A stretch of 42,121 nucleotides of DNA from Bacteroidota bacterium (GCA_022571715.1 JACZXH010000028.1:1-42121); one strand, 5' to 3'; numbered from the stretch's first letter, positions 1 to 9,374 are shown. The notes: a model not told the origin generated them from the letters alone. Numbers and translations are program-made.

Positions 1-52
1 TTAAGATTTTGAAAATCAGGAAAGTAAAAGGCAAATTACTATTGCAAGTGGA

Positions 53-982
53 TTATTTCTTATCCTTGAAAATGATATTTCCAAGTGATACGTCCACTTC
101 AAAGACGAGTTGGCCGGCTGCGCCTTCCTCATAAAATTCATTTACAAAAACATCCTTTTCGGTTTCCATAAACATTTTGGATATTTTCACCTGGCAAAGA
201 AGCGATTGGTGAATGATCACTTTAACTCCCGTACCTGTACGGGGAACAATTACTTCAAGGTTACCTGCACCAACGCTTGCCCTAATGTAACTGCTGATGT
301 CAGGTTTGCCACTCAGGTCAAGGTAGGCGTTGCCGAAGCCGACTTCGGCGATTATAACTTTTGCATTAGAAAGGGTTCCTTTTCTGATCTTTAGTGAACC
401 CACGTCAACCGTAATATTTAATGTATCCATTATTATAGGGTTGCCTAATCCTGACAGATAACCCACATGAACATCAGCACTGCCGGTATTGATCCTCAAA
501 TGTTCAATAGAAAGGCCGGAAAGATCAATATACGCTTCACCAATTCCATAATTCAGATTTAGATCATAAGATTTGTCTTCAGTAAGATAAACCTTCCAGA
601 GGCTTTCGTCGAAATCCTTAGACTTTCTAAACATATTATACGATATGGACTGGCTGAAGCTTTCAGTGGACTTATCTTCGATCTTCAGATCGATGATGCA
701 TATATCATCAATAATTTTCTGATCAAAATAATGATTGTATTCATCAATGTCTTTATTGCCATACACACTGAAAAGGTCCGGTTTTTGGGTAGGACCCAGA
801 TAGCATGTGCCGGATGAGGAAGAATAGTTTAAAACAACCTTTTTACATCCACCGGTATTACTGACTGCGAAATGTTTTTTGGATTGGGCAAACAGCACTC
901 CTATGCTAAAAATAGCTATTCCCGTCAATACAATATGTCGCCACATGCCAAGATGAACGTAGAAATGCTTACAGGGTTTCAA
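53..982 (-). CDS. Exported putative auto-adhesin-like protein
   Basis: This 309-residue protein is of unknown precise function. An N-terminal hydrophobic stretch beginning at Met13 (MWRHIVLTGIAIF...) and ending near FAQ looks like a signal peptide, so translation may start at Met13 (about 946) rather than Met1. The second half is rich in short beta-strand-like repeats around glycine and aspartate (GEAYIDLSG, VDVGSLKI, GFGNAYLDLSG, VGAGNLEV). This is the pattern of the DUF4097/LiaF-like 'putative adhesin' beta-helix domains common in Bacteroidota. I infer an exported or periplasmic protein. It is monocistronic, facing the window edge, with dnaJ upstream in the same direction. No catalytic motif is visible. 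Confidence 0.7.
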   Translation of the reverse strand: MKPCKHFYVHLGMWRHIVLTGIAIFSIGVLFAQSKKHFAVSNTGGCKKVVLNYSSSSGTCYLGPTQKPDLFSVYGNKDIDEYNHYFDQKIIDDICIIDLKIEDKSTESFSQSISYNMFRKSKDFDESLWKVYLTEDKSYDLNLNYGIGEAYIDLSGLSIEHLRINTGSADVHVGYLSGLGNPIIMDTLNITVDVGSLKIRKGTLSNAKVIIAEVGFGNAYLDLSGKPDISSYIRASVGAGNLEVIVPRTGTGVKVIIHQSLLCQVKISKMFMETEKDVFVNEFYEEGAAGQLVFEVDVSLGNIIFKDKK

Positions 983-1061
983 TTTCTCTGAATTAATTGA
1001 GAAAAAAATAAAAACACAATATTAAACGCTTATCAAAATTTTAATCCGGAGTGCTCGCGGA

Positions 1062-2177
1062 TTAAAAGAACTCCCGAATTTTTTCAAAAAACCCTTTATC
1101 GTTTTTGCCTGGATTTGGTTTGAAATTAGGCGAATTTCTAAGGCCAGACAAAAGTTGTATTTCTTCTTGCGTAAGTTGTTTAGGTGTCCACACATTTATA
1201 TGTACAAGCTGGTCACCTTTACCATACCCGTTCAGGTCTTTGATTCCTTTTCCCCGCAAACGTAATATTTTACCGCTTTGTGTACCCGGGTCGAGCTTTA
1301 TTTTTACGGCCCCGCTAATAGTGGGCACTTCAATGCTTGCTCCCAGTGCCACATCGATAAAATTGACATACAAGTCGTGCACTACATTGTTGCCGTCTCG
1401 CTTCAGATTAGGATGTTCCATTTCCTCGATAAGAATAAGCAGATCACCGGGAGTGCCTCCTCCAGGCGATTCATTGCCTTTACCTGTCATAGAAAGTTGC
1501 ATTTTATCCGTTACTCCAGCAGGTATTTTCAGGGTTATTACTTCTTCCAGCGTTTCCAGTCCATCGGGGCTTACACCAGGAGGCCGGTGGTCGATCATCT
1601 GACCACTACCATTGCAATATGGACACGTGGTAGTAGAAACCATTTGACCCAGCATGGTATTTACCACTTTTCTTATCTGGCCGGTTCCATGGCACGTTGT
1701 GCAGCTTTTAAAGGTAACTCCCTGGGCGGCGACCTTTCGTTTCACCTTTATTTTCTTATCCGTTCCTGTGGCAATTTCTTCGAGCGAGAGGTTGAGCTTA
1801 ATCCGTAAATCGGATCCTTTCATTCTCAACGAAGCGCCTGATCTACCTCCGCCAAAAAAGTTTTCAAGCGGATTGTGACCGCCGAAAACATCACCAAACT
1901 GAGCGAATATATCGTCCATTGACATGTGGTGACCGAATCCACCGCCACCGCCATTTAAACCAGCATGGCCAAACTGGTCATAACGCTGTTTTTTTTCAGG
2001 ATTGCCAATTATTTCATAGGCCTCTGCTGCTTCTTTGAATTTCTCTTCTGATGTTGGGTCATCCGGATTTTTATCCGGATGATATTTAATGGCAGTCTTC
2101 CTGTATGCCTTTTTAATCTCCTCCGGCGATGCAGAAGTGCTAACTCCTAATATTTCGTAAAAGTCTCTTTTTGCCAT
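1062..2177 (-). CDS. dnaJ: Chaperone protein DnaJ (reduced zinc finger)
   Basis: Hsp40 co-chaperone that delivers substrates to DnaK and stimulates its ATPase in the cytoplasm. The J domain is at residues 4-70 with HPD at 33-35, followed by a Gly/Phe-rich linker (GGGGGFGHH) and the C-terminal substrate-binding domains. The cysteine-rich region has only two CxxCxGxG motifs (Cys159/162 and Cys185/188). Canonical type I DnaJ has four; by spacing the two kept here correspond to motifs 2 and 3, that is zinc centre II, and centre I is missing. At 371 residues the length is normal. It lies 7 nt downstream of grpE and is surely co-transcribed with it. Confidence 0.97.
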   Translation of the reverse strand: MAKRDFYEILGVSTSASPEEIKKAYRKTAIKYHPDKNPDDPTSEEKFKEAAEAYEIIGNPEKKQRYDQFGHAGLNGGGGGFGHHMSMDDIFAQFGDVFGGHNPLENFFGGGRSGASLRMKGSDLRIKLNLSLEEIATGTDKKIKVKRKVAAQGVTFKSCTTCHGTGQIRKVVNTMLGQMVSTTTCPYCNGSGQMIDHRPPGVSPDGLETLEEVITLKIPAGVTDKMQLSMTGKGNESPGGGTPGDLLILIEEMEHPNLKRDGNNVVHDLYVNFIDVALGASIEVPTISGAVKIKLDPGTQSGKILRLRGKGIKDLNGYGKGDQLVHINVWTPKQLTQEEIQLLSGLRNSPNFKPNPGKNDKGFFEKIREFF

Positions 2178-2184
2178 ATAAAAA

Positions 2185-2778
2185 TTAATTACCCGTCACA
2201 ACCCTGGCGTGACGAATCACTTTATCTCCTAAATAGTACCCTTTTTCAATTGTGTCAATCACCTTTCCTTTAAGTTTCTTTTTTGGTGCAGGGATCTGTG
2301 TTAAGGCATCATGCAGATCAGCATCAAACGTAACACCTACTTTTGTGTCCATTGCTTGAAGTCCCTGCAGCTTAAGTGTATTCTGAAATTTTTTGGCGAT
2401 AAGGATAATACCTTCCTTCACTGCCTTGATGTCCGATTCATTTAAGAAAGCATTTGCCGCTCTTTCAAAGTCATCCACGACAGGCAAAAGCGACAGCATA
2501 AGATCCTCATTTGCTGTTTGCATGAGCTCCAGTTTTTCCTTTGCTGTTCTTCTCCTGAAGTTTTCGAATTCTGAATACAATCTCAGATACTTATCTTTCA
2601 ACTCGTCTAATTCATTCTGCAGCTTTTCCAGTTTATCATTTTCGGATTTTTTCTCCTTCTCAATTTCTTCTGATTCAATAGTGGTTATATCGATAGTTTC
2701 AGAGGCTTCTTTCACCTCTTTTTTGGATTTTGATTTCGGACTTTTTTTAGTATGCTCCTTCCTCATTTTTATCAACAT
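2185..2778 (-). CDS. grpE: Nucleotide exchange factor GrpE
   Basis: GrpE releases ADP from DnaK and completes the Hsp70 cycle with the downstream DnaJ. The 197-residue protein has a long, highly charged Lys/Glu/Ser N-terminus (about residues 1-60) and a coiled-coil segment ([29 protein letters not shown]). The C-terminal beta domain carries the family signature around [11 protein letters not shown] and ends with [19 protein letters not shown]. It is first in the grpE-dnaJ pair. No obvious CIRCE heat-shock element was seen in the short upstream gap. Confidence 0.97.
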   Translation of the reverse strand: MLIKMRKEHTKKSPKSKSKKEVKEASETIDITTIESEEIEKEKKSENDKLEKLQNELDELKDKYLRLYSEFENFRRRTAKEKLELMQTANEDLMLSLLPVVDDFERAANAFLNESDIKAVKEGIILIAKKFQNTLKLQGLQAMDTKVGVTFDADLHDALTQIPAPKKKLKGKVIDTIEKGYYLGDKVIRHARVVTGN

Positions 2779-2842
2779 TTAAAATCAGTGTATAATGCGG
2801 CAATTACTTTGCCAATAAAGTAAATATGACATATTGACATAA

Positions 2843-3832
2843 TTAATTCAGTGCTTTCCACAACATATCTTTCAATTCAGGTATTCCCATCATGGTAACT
2901 GACGAGATAAACAATAACTCAACCCCTTCGGGAAGCTCTTTTTTGAGTTCATTCATTAGTTCTTCGTCAAGCAAGTCTGATTTACTGACTGCAAGGATTC
3001 TTTTTTTATCTAAAAGCTCCTTGTTGTATTTTTTAAGTTCATTCAGCAACATTTCATACTCTTTTATAATGCTATTTGAATCGACGGGGATAATAAACAA
3101 TAGTATTGAATTTCGTTCAATGTGTCTTAAAAATCTCAATCCGATACCTTTCCCTTCGGCTGCGCCTTCTATTATACCGGGGATATCCGCCATTATGAAT
3201 GACTGGTAATCGAAGTAAGACACTACTCCAAGGTTGGGGGTAAGTGTAGTGAAAGGATAGTCTGCAATTTCAGGCTTTGCGGCAGATACCACAGATAACA
3301 ATGTTGATTTGCCGGCATTAGGAAATCCGACAAGCCCGACATCTGCAAGGATTTGGAGTTCAAGTATAAACCAGCCTTCCTGATGGGATTCACCTGGTTG
3401 GGCATACCTCGGAGCCTGATTTGTCGCGGTTTTAAAATGGTGGTTGCCGAGCCCGCCCATTCCTCCGTGCACAAGTATTTTCTTTTGCTCGTCTCCAATG
3501 ATCTCAAACAGCTTTTCACCTGTCTCCGCATTTTTTGTCACTGTTCCCTGCGGCACCTCCAAAATCACATCTTCGCCTGTGGCTCCTGATCTTTTGCCAC
3601 CTTCGCCGGGTTTCCCATTTCCGGCAATAACATGTTTCCTGTATTTTAAATGAAGCAATGTCCAGCGTTGCTTATTGCATTTCAGAATAATATGACCGCC
3701 CCTGCCACCATCTCCACCATCGGGGCCACCTTTGGGGACAAACTTTTCTCTGCGGAAATGCACTGACCCCGCTCCTCCGGCGCCGGATTTACAATGTATT
3801 TTTATATGATCTATGAAATTGGTAGCAGCCAT
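2843..3832 (-). CDS. obgE: GTPase ObgE/CgtA
   Basis: Obg-family GTPase that associates with the 50S ribosome and takes part in ribosome maturation and stress control. The glycine-rich Obg fold occupies roughly residues 1-158 ([26 protein letters not shown]...). The G domain shows G1 GFPNAGKS, G3 DIPG and G4 SKSD. The protein ends after the G domain at 329 residues, so it lacks the C-terminal OCT extension found in some other phyla; this short form is usual in Bacteroidota. It is the last gene of an hpt-adk-obgE run, 30 nt after adk. Confidence 0.96.
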   Translation of the reverse strand: MAATNFIDHIKIHCKSGAGGAGSVHFRREKFVPKGGPDGGDGGRGGHIILKCNKQRWTLLHLKYRKHVIAGNGKPGEGGKRSGATGEDVILEVPQGTVTKNAETGEKLFEIIGDEQKKILVHGGMGGLGNHHFKTATNQAPRYAQPGESHQEGWFILELQILADVGLVGFPNAGKSTLLSVVSAAKPEIADYPFTTLTPNLGVVSYFDYQSFIMADIPGIIEGAAEGKGIGLRFLRHIERNSILLFIIPVDSNSIIKEYEMLLNELKKYNKELLDKKRILAVSKSDLLDEELMNELKKELPEGVELLFISSVTMMGIPELKDMLWKALN

Positions 3833-3862
3833 TGGAGAATACAGATTGGCTTAAAACAGGAA

Positions 3863-4438
3863 TTATGGTGTGGAATCAATGGCTTCACAAAGTCTTCCGA
3901 ATATATCATCAATATTGCCAACACCATAAATTTTATTCAGTTTGCCTGCATCATCATAATATGTGGCCACGGGTAGGGTTTCTTTTTCGTAAACCCGTAT
4001 CCTTGTCCTGATCTTTTCAATATTCTGATCATCAGTGCGTCCCGATGTTTTACCTCGTTCACTGATCCGGTTTATCAATTCCGGTTCAGGCACATCCAGC
4101 ATCAGCATATGGGTGATCGGTGTCCCCTTTTTTTCAAGCAGGTTGTCGAGAGCTTCAGCCTGAGGAACTGTGCGTGGAAATCCATCAAAAATAAATCCAG
4201 CGCTATTTTCTGTAGAATTGATTTTTTCATCCACCATGCCTATCACTACCTCATCCGGCACCAGATGGCCTTCATCCATATACTTTTGTGCCAGTTTACC
4301 CAGTTTGGTACCATCTGAAAGATGCATCCGAAAAAGATCACCGGTAGCCAGATGTGTAAGATTATATTTTTCAATAAGCTTTTCACTCTGTGTGCCTTTT
4401 CCTGCACCGGGTGGTCCAAATAATACAATATTTTTCAT
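3863..4438 (-). CDS. adk: Adenylate kinase
   Basis: Catalyses ATP + AMP to 2 ADP in the cytoplasm, keeping the adenylate pool balanced. The P-loop GPPGAGKGTQ is at residues 7-16 and the NMP-binding segment is THLATGDLFR. The core motif GFIFDGFPRT and the LID arginines (RISERGKTSGRTDD) are intact. At 191 residues this is the short-LID form, without zinc-binding cysteines. It lies between hpt (20 nt upstream) and obgE, forming a probable three-gene operon linking purine salvage and nucleotide balance to a ribosome GTPase. Confidence 0.97.
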   Translation of the reverse strand: MKNIVLFGPPGAGKGTQSEKLIEKYNLTHLATGDLFRMHLSDGTKLGKLAQKYMDEGHLVPDEVVIGMVDEKINSTENSAGFIFDGFPRTVPQAEALDNLLEKKGTPITHMLMLDVPEPELINRISERGKTSGRTDDQNIEKIRTRIRVYEKETLPVATYYDDAGKLNKIYGVGNIDDIFGRLCEAIDSTP

Positions 4439-4457
4439 CCATTTATGATCTGCTAAA

Positions 4458-4985
4458 TTACGATTTTAACTGATAGATATCAGTCAGATTTCTGCCAAGG
4501 CCATCATAATCGAGACCGTAGCCAACTACAAACCGGTCAGGTATTTCAAACCCGACATACTTCAGATCCAGTTTCTCTACCAGTGTGTCTGATTTAAACA
4601 GCAATGTTGCTATTTCTACACTTTTAGGGCCAAGTTCATCCATTACTTCTAACAGTTGAACCATGGTAGTACCAGTGTCAACGATATCTTCCAGAATAAT
4701 AACGTCGCGTTGAAATAACGTTTCGTTCAGACCAAGCAGTTGTGTTACCTGGCCTGAAGAATTCAATTTTTTATAGGATGACAATTTAATGAAAGAAATC
4801 TCAGCCTGGATTGATAGATTCTTGAAAAGCTGAGAAGCAAACATGAAAACTCCGTTCAGTATTCCTACAAACAACGGTGTACAGTGGGCATAATCATTGC
4901 TTATCTGATGGCCCAACTGGCTTATTCTTTCCTCTATCTGACTGGTATTCAGATATATATCAAACTCTTTATCTTTTATTTTCAT
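4458..4985 (-). CDS. hpt: Hypoxanthine phosphoribosyltransferase
   Basis: Purine-salvage enzyme that transfers phosphoribose from PRPP to hypoxanthine or guanine. The 175-residue length is typical. The PRPP-binding signature is present as VIILEDIVDTGTTM, with the ED/DTG acidic core, and the flexible-loop region is SFIKLSSYKK. The C-terminal GFEIPDRFVVGYGLDYDGLGRNL segment, which stacks on the base, is also intact. It is the first gene of the hpt-adk-obgE run. A -7-like box (TATATTTG on the minus strand, 5024-5031) sits 38 nt upstream of the start. Confidence 0.95.
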   Translation of the reverse strand: MKIKDKEFDIYLNTSQIEERISQLGHQISNDYAHCTPLFVGILNGVFMFASQLFKNLSIQAEISFIKLSSYKKLNSSGQVTQLLGLNETLFQRDVIILEDIVDTGTTMVQLLEVMDELGPKSVEIATLLFKSDTLVEKLDLKYVGFEIPDRFVVGYGLDYDGLGRNLTDIYQLKS

Positions 4986-5023
4986 ATTAAAAAATAAAGC
5001 CCTCAGAGGTATCCAAAGGCTTG

Positions 5024-5031
5024 CAAATATA
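5024..5031 (-). promoter_or_regulatory. Putative -7 box upstream of hpt
   Basis: TATATTTG on the minus strand matches the Bacteroidota TAnnTTTG -7 element 38 nt before the hpt start codon. No clear TTTG-type -33 partner is visible at the expected distance, so the call rests on the -7 match and its position. Confidence 0.4.
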
Positions 5032-5054
5032 GTTATAATATTTCCTTGAAAGAA

Positions 5055-5969
5055 TTAAAGCTCACGCATTAATACTTCATAAATATCAATCATCGATTGA
5101 ATGTCGCGTTTGCTCACAATTTCGTCGGGAGTATGGACCAACTCTTCGGCTGCACCCACAAAACACCAGTCCACCGGGTAGGAAGATGTTTGAATTTCCC
5201 TGCCATCGCTTGAACCGCTTCCCTCCACCTCAAGCTGATAAACAATGCCGTTTTTTTCAGCAATTGAAATAATACGATCCACATACGACCTTCTGGGAAT
5301 ATTGCTGTCACGAATCGAAATCACTACGCCTTTGCCGGGTTTTATTCCATCAGTGATCCATGTAATATCTGCAATGAGCGTTTGACGGATATTTAATTGA
5401 TTGTAAATAAATTCTGTAAGGTAGGGTACTGAACCCCCGCCGTGTTCTTCCCAGCACGAAAATACAATCACTCCGTTTTTGAGTGATTCAGCTAATTTCA
5501 AAACCACATAAATCCCCAGCCTATTGTCAAGATAGCAGGATTGTATGTATTCGCCAGTTTCCCTGAAATTGCATTTAAATACCAGATCTGTTCCTACAAG
5601 GATGGGCCGCCCAAATTTATATCTTAGTTTTCGGTCTTTTTCCTTAATCAGCTCACATTCAATCATGCCAAGCCGGTCTTCACCAACCAGCTTACATGCA
5701 GTATCCGCTTCCGGACTTCCGATCGGTACCAATTGGTCTTCATAGCGGACTGTAAATCCGTGAGAATCCATATGAGCAAAAATGGCAGTTCTGGGTTTTC
5801 CGAATTTCAAAATCAGGCAGTCCTGAAATGCATCACCATAAATCATTTCAGGTGTTGTTTCCCATCCTGATTTATTCCGGGATATATAGTCGATTATAAA
5901 ATTCCGGACCTCAATCTCATTGCCTGAAGGTCCGAATAACTCACATAAGGATTTAAGAAGATCCAACAC
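5055..5969 (-). CDS. M42-family metallo-aminopeptidase
   Basis: Predicted zinc/cobalt aminopeptidase of the M42 (glutamyl aminopeptidase/endoglucanase M-like) family, acting on peptides in the cytoplasm. The start MLDLLKSLCELFGPSGNE is characteristic. Metal-ligand motifs are visible in order: AHMD, then YLDNR, the catalytic pair CWEEHGG, an ADITW acidic ligand and the late histidine in LVHTPDE. At 304 residues it is somewhat shorter than most members (about 340-360), and its EE motif is followed by HGGGS instead of the common VGxRGA. A divergent subgroup is therefore likely. It stands alone between hpt and a 199-nt gap. Confidence 0.82.
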   Translation of the reverse strand: MLDLLKSLCELFGPSGNEIEVRNFIIDYISRNKSGWETTPEMIYGDAFQDCLILKFGKPRTAIFAHMDSHGFTVRYEDQLVPIGSPEADTACKLVGEDRLGMIECELIKEKDRKLRYKFGRPILVGTDLVFKCNFRETGEYIQSCYLDNRLGIYVVLKLAESLKNGVIVFSCWEEHGGGSVPYLTEFIYNQLNIRQTLIADITWITDGIKPGKGVVISIRDSNIPRRSYVDRIISIAEKNGIVYQLEVEGSGSSDGREIQTSSYPVDWCFVGAAEELVHTPDEIVSKRDIQSMIDIYEVLMREL

Positions 5970-6020
5970 GATTATTGAATCATGATTAGGGCAAATTGTG
6001 TGAAAGTGTCTGAATTTTTA

Positions 6021-6030
6021 TTGTATACAA
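6021..6030. promoter_or_regulatory. 10-bp palindrome TTGTATACAA
   Basis: A perfect 10-bp palindrome in the gap upstream of the M42 peptidase gene and of the small candidate ORF at 6066. It could be an operator half-site pair, but it is short and AT-rich, so chance is quite possible. Confidence 0.2.
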
Positions 6031-6065
6031 TCATTTTCTATGGATTTTGAACCAAAAGGAGAACC

Positions 6066-6179
6066 ATGAACGTCAAAAGTATCGGAAATTTCGAAATTGT
6101 TATGGTATGGATCAATCTTATCAATCAGCTATTAGCCTGGATTGCGATAAGCCAGGGAATTGCTATAATCAATCGATAA
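6066..6179 (+). CDS. Candidate 37-residue hydrophobic small protein
   Basis: A short frame, ATG to TAA, encoding 37 residues that start MNVKSIGNFEIV and end GIAIINR. Most of it is hydrophobic (IVMVWINLINQLLAWIAI), suggesting a single membrane-associated helix. It is preceded by AAAGGAG five nt before the ATG, an unusually strong Shine-Dalgarno sequence for a phylum that mostly does without one. It converges on, and overlaps by 11 nt, the 3' end of the serine dehydratase gene. I recognise no family. It could be a chance frame; the ribosome-binding site and composition are the only support. Confidence 0.33.
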   Translation: MNVKSIGNFEIVMVWINLINQLLAWIAISQGIAIINR

Positions 6180-7086
6180 TGTCGGTCACCTCATTGTCAG
6201 GAAGTATATCTATGTTTTTAATAAGAATTTTTTTCGCAATGGCCCTTCCGGTAGTTGTGGCTGCAAGTCCACCCTGAGCTGTTTCTTTGTAGCGTGTTTC
6301 CATGCTCTGGCCAATTTCTCCCATCGCTTCAATGCATTCATCAACAGGTATTACAGCCGATATGTCCGAAATGGCAATCTGTGCAGAGGCATTGGCTATT
6401 GCGGCAGCGCTTGCATTGCGGACCACACAGGGAACCTCTACCAGGCCTGCTACGGGATCGCATACTAGCCCAAGCATACACTGTATAGTAATGGCTACCG
6501 CATTAAAAACATGATCAATCGGGCCATTGAGGCAATATACAATTGCTCCGGAGGCCATGGCTGCAGCGCTGCCGGTTTCTGCCTGACATCCACCTACGGC
6601 CCCTGCAAGTGAAGCTTTTTTTTCGATAATCAGTGCAATTCCTGCTGCTACAAGAAGGCCTTCCAGTATTTTTCTGTCTTCCAGGTCATGTATTTCCTGC
6701 AGGGTTACAAGTACTCCTGGTAAAATCCCCGACGCTCCGGCCGTAGGTGCGGCAACTATCCTTCCCATACAAGAATTAACCTCTTTGGCTGCAAGCGATC
6801 GGGCGATCATTTTCTGAAATTCAGTTGATAAGACAGTTTGATTATGGTTATAAACTTTTTTACCGCCGTTATTTATCATCCCCGATCTGGATATGGTTTC
6901 TTCTTCCAGGCCGGTTCTTACAGCTACTTTCATCACATCCCAGGCAATGTCAAGCTTTTCCCAAACCTGTTTTTCATTCCGGTTTTTCTGCTGATCTTCA
7001 TATTCAAGTACAGGTTTATAGAGCACGGTGTTGTGCAATGTGCAGTAGTTTTTCCAACCTGTAAAATCTGTAAATAAAAAACTCAT
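6169..7086 (-). CDS. sdaAA: L-serine dehydratase, iron-sulfur type, alpha-type domain
   Basis: Fe-S-dependent L-serine ammonia-lyase, which converts serine to pyruvate and ammonia. The alpha (catalytic) domain signatures are all present: NSCMGRIVAAPTAGASGILP, GAVGGCQAETGSA, and the two-cysteine segment LVCDPVAGLVEVPCVVRNA that supplies cluster ligands. The product has 305 residues with a short N-terminal extension. It lacks the beta (ACT-like) domain that is fused in E. coli SdaA, and no separate beta-subunit gene is in this window. It is the last gene of a tight run, 2 nt after the heptose kinase. Confidence 0.9.
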   Translation of the reverse strand: MSFLFTDFTGWKNYCTLHNTVLYKPVLEYEDQQKNRNEKQVWEKLDIAWDVMKVAVRTGLEEETISRSGMINNGGKKVYNHNQTVLSTEFQKMIARSLAAKEVNSCMGRIVAAPTAGASGILPGVLVTLQEIHDLEDRKILEGLLVAAGIALIIEKKASLAGAVGGCQAETGSAAAMASGAIVYCLNGPIDHVFNAVAITIQCMLGLVCDPVAGLVEVPCVVRNASAAAIANASAQIAISDISAVIPVDECIEAMGEIGQSMETRYKETAQGGLAATTTGRAIAKKILIKNIDILPDNEVTDIID

Positions 7087-7088
7087 TT

Positions 7089-8090
7089 CTAAAGCATTTT
7101 TTCAAGTTCGTACTTTATTGCATCTTCCATCAACTTATTTCTATTTATAGGCACAACTCCAACATGTTCGCATACCAGTCCGCCGCCTATATTGGCAAGC
7201 TCAGCAGTAAATGTCGGATTCAGGCCCAATGACTTGCATAATGAAATTATGCAAGTCATTGTATCGCCTGCACCGGATACATCCGAGATCGTCCGCACAT
7301 GCGCGGGAATATGAATCACCTCTCTATTATTTTTTACAATAACACCTTTTTCGGCCAGTGTCAGGAAGATTTCGCCTACATCAATAATGTCTTTCAATTG
7401 GTTTACGGCCCCTATTATTTCATTTACAGTTTCGGGATATTCAGTTAGGTTAAGACCTTCCACTAACTCCTGAAGGTTAGGTTTGAAAACGGTAGATCCG
7501 TTATAGTTATGAAAATTCCGGATTTTCGGATCCACTACCGTAGGTACTTTTAGTTCGGAAGCTCTGCGGATGATCTTTAAGATCAGTGATTTGGTAAGGG
7601 TGCCTTTGTCATAATCCTCAAATATGACTACATCGGCGTCGGTCATACTTTCAAACACTTTGTCGAGCAAGGCTTTCTCTTCGTTTGCCGACAGCAGTAC
7701 ATCTGTTTCCGAATCCATTCTCACAATATGCTGGTAACCCGATAGAATACGTGTTTTAATCGTTGTTGGCCGCGGATTGCTCCTTACAATGCCCGAACTG
7801 GATATTTTACGTACTTTCATCCTTTCCAGTAATTTATCACCTTCGTAATCGGCCCCGATAACAGCACAAAGAATTGGTATGGCGCCGAGAGCCTTCAGGT
7901 TTAGCGCCACGTTTGCCGCTCCTCCCAGCCTGAATTCTTTACCAGTAGTTTTTATAATAGGTACAGGTGCTTCAGGGGATATTCTGCTTACATCACCCCA
8001 TATGTAAGCATCTAACATTACGTCGCCTACAATAAGTGCCTTGATATTCCTGAATCCTTCGAAGATAGTTTGTATGCTTTTTACTGCCAT
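7089..8090 (-). CDS. rfaE1: D-glycero-D-manno-heptose-7-phosphate kinase (PfkB family)
   Basis: Carbohydrate kinase predicted to phosphorylate heptose 7-phosphate in the ADP-heptose route to lipopolysaccharide core. Signatures include the N-terminal DVMLDAYIWGDVSRISPEAPVPI, the substrate-binding GGAANVALNLKALGA and the PfkB catalytic motif VSGAGDTM (general base Asp). At 333 residues it contains only the kinase domain and lacks the nucleotidyltransferase domain of bifunctional HldE. It lies 3 nt after an aminotransferase gene and 2 nt before sdaAA. That is tight coupling with no obvious pathway link. Another PfkB sugar specificity is possible. Confidence 0.85.
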   Translation of the reverse strand: MAVKSIQTIFEGFRNIKALIVGDVMLDAYIWGDVSRISPEAPVPIIKTTGKEFRLGGAANVALNLKALGAIPILCAVIGADYEGDKLLERMKVRKISSSGIVRSNPRPTTIKTRILSGYQHIVRMDSETDVLLSANEEKALLDKVFESMTDADVVIFEDYDKGTLTKSLILKIIRRASELKVPTVVDPKIRNFHNYNGSTVFKPNLQELVEGLNLTEYPETVNEIIGAVNQLKDIIDVGEIFLTLAEKGVIVKNNREVIHIPAHVRTISDVSGAGDTMTCIISLCKSLGLNPTFTAELANIGGGLVCEHVGVVPINRNKLMEDAIKYELEKML

Positions 8091-8093
8091 TCG

Positions 8094-9290
8094 TCAACTA
8101 AGTTTAGAAAGTGCAGATTTAATCCGTTTTAAAGCTTCTTTAAGATCTTCGCTTGAGGCGGCATAACTGATGCGGATACACTCGGGTGAACCAAATGCTT
8201 CACCTGTTACTACAGACACTTTTGCTTTTTCAAGTAGGTACATGCTCATGTCTGTGGCATTGTTTATACTAATTTCACTATCTGATTTGCCGAAATAATC
8301 ACTTATATCCGGGAAAAAATAGAACGCTCCGTCTGGCATATTTGATCTCACACCCGGAATTTCCTTCAGAAGATTATATACCATTTCCCTTCTTTCAAGG
8401 TATTCGCTAGCCATGGCGCGTGTGGGGCCCATGTCACCTGTTATTGCTGCCAGGGCTGCTCGTTGTGCAATGCTGCTTGCTCCGGAAGTGAACTGGCCCT
8501 GCATTTTGATACAGGCTTTGGCGATCCATTCAGGCGCATGGATAAACCCGATTCGCCAGCCGGTCATTGCAAATGATTTTGAGACACCATTTACAGTAAT
8601 GGTGCGGTCTTGCATTCCAGGTAATGAACCAATGCTGATATGCTTGGCGGTAAAATTGATGTGTTCATAGATCTCATCTGAGATAATATAAATCTGCGGA
8701 TGTTTTGCCAATACACCGGTAATATCTTCCAGTTCCTGCTTATTGAAAACAGAACCGGTAGGATTGCATGGGGATGAAAAAATAAGAATTTTCGTTTTTC
8801 CGGTAATGGCCTGTTCAATTTGATTGGCAGTCGCTTTAAAGTCTTTGGAGATATCTCCTTTAACCGGAATGGGAATTGCATCGGCCAGTTTTACTATTTC
8901 GAAATAACTTACCCAATAGGGACTGAGCATTATCACTTCATCGCCAGGGTTGAGTAAACTCAGCATGACATTGGCAATTGACTGTTTGGCGCCAGACGAT
9001 ACAACGATATTAGCATGTGTGGATTCAAGATTATTTTCTTTCGAGAATTTCTGTGCAATGGCTTCACGAAGATCCATATATCCTGGTACCGGCGAATAGG
9101 AAAAATAGCTTCCGTCGTCGATTGCTTGTTTAGCTGCTTCACGGATGTGGTCTGGTGTTTTAAAGTCGGGCTCTCCCAGGCTTAAACTGATCACATCTAC
9201 TCCTTGTGATTTCAGTTCACGAGCTTTCGCTGTCATTGCAATGGTTGCGGATTCAGTAAGATTTTTGATACGATCGGAGAGGTCATTCAT
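8094..9290 (-). CDS. Class I/II PLP-dependent aminotransferase (aspartate-type)
   Basis: Pyridoxal-phosphate enzyme of fold type I, most like AspB/AspC-type aspartate aminotransferases of the Igamma group. The start MNDLSDRIKNLTESATIAMTAKARELKSQG and the motif LSLGEPDFKTPDHI are typical. The PLP lysine sits in VSKSFAMTGWRIGF, and the phosphate/substrate motifs SSPCNPTGSVF and SDEIYEHI are intact. The length, 398 residues, is normal. It heads a three-gene run with the heptose kinase and serine dehydratase. A -7-like box lies 30 nt upstream. The exact amino-acid specificity cannot be read from the sequence. Confidence 0.9.
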   Translation of the reverse strand: MNDLSDRIKNLTESATIAMTAKARELKSQGVDVISLSLGEPDFKTPDHIREAAKQAIDDGSYFSYSPVPGYMDLREAIAQKFSKENNLESTHANIVVSSGAKQSIANVMLSLLNPGDEVIMLSPYWVSYFEIVKLADAIPIPVKGDISKDFKATANQIEQAITGKTKILIFSSPCNPTGSVFNKQELEDITGVLAKHPQIYIISDEIYEHINFTAKHISIGSLPGMQDRTITVNGVSKSFAMTGWRIGFIHAPEWIAKACIKMQGQFTSGASSIAQRAALAAITGDMGPTRAMASEYLERREMVYNLLKEIPGVRSNMPDGAFYFFPDISDYFGKSDSEISINNATDMSMYLLEKAKVSVVTGEAFGSPECIRISYAASSEDLKEALKRIKSALSKLS

Positions 9291-9320
9291 ACATTATGAT
9301 ACTAATTTTACTGAAACGTC

Positions 9321-9328
9321 CAAAAATA
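9321..9328 (-). promoter_or_regulatory. Putative -7 box upstream of the aminotransferase gene
   Basis: TATTTTTG on the minus strand matches TAnnTTTG, 30 nt before the aminotransferase start. A second match, TATCTTTG on the plus strand at 9338-9345, points the other way into the 3' end of recR, where no plus-strand gene is evident. The minus-strand box is the more useful one. Confidence 0.35.
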
Positions 9329-9374
9329 GTTATTAAATATCTTTGTACCTAAAAAAGACAGAATGAAGATCGGT

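Noticed and set aside
1105-1878. Long plus-strand frames opposite dnaJ.
   Set aside because: They are shadows of the dnaJ reading frame with low-complexity, cysteine- and proline-rich translations and no family features.
9338-9345. Plus-strand TATCTTTG box pointing into the 3' end of recR.
   Set aside because: No -33 partner and no plausible plus-strand gene downstream; the only frames there are antisense to recR.
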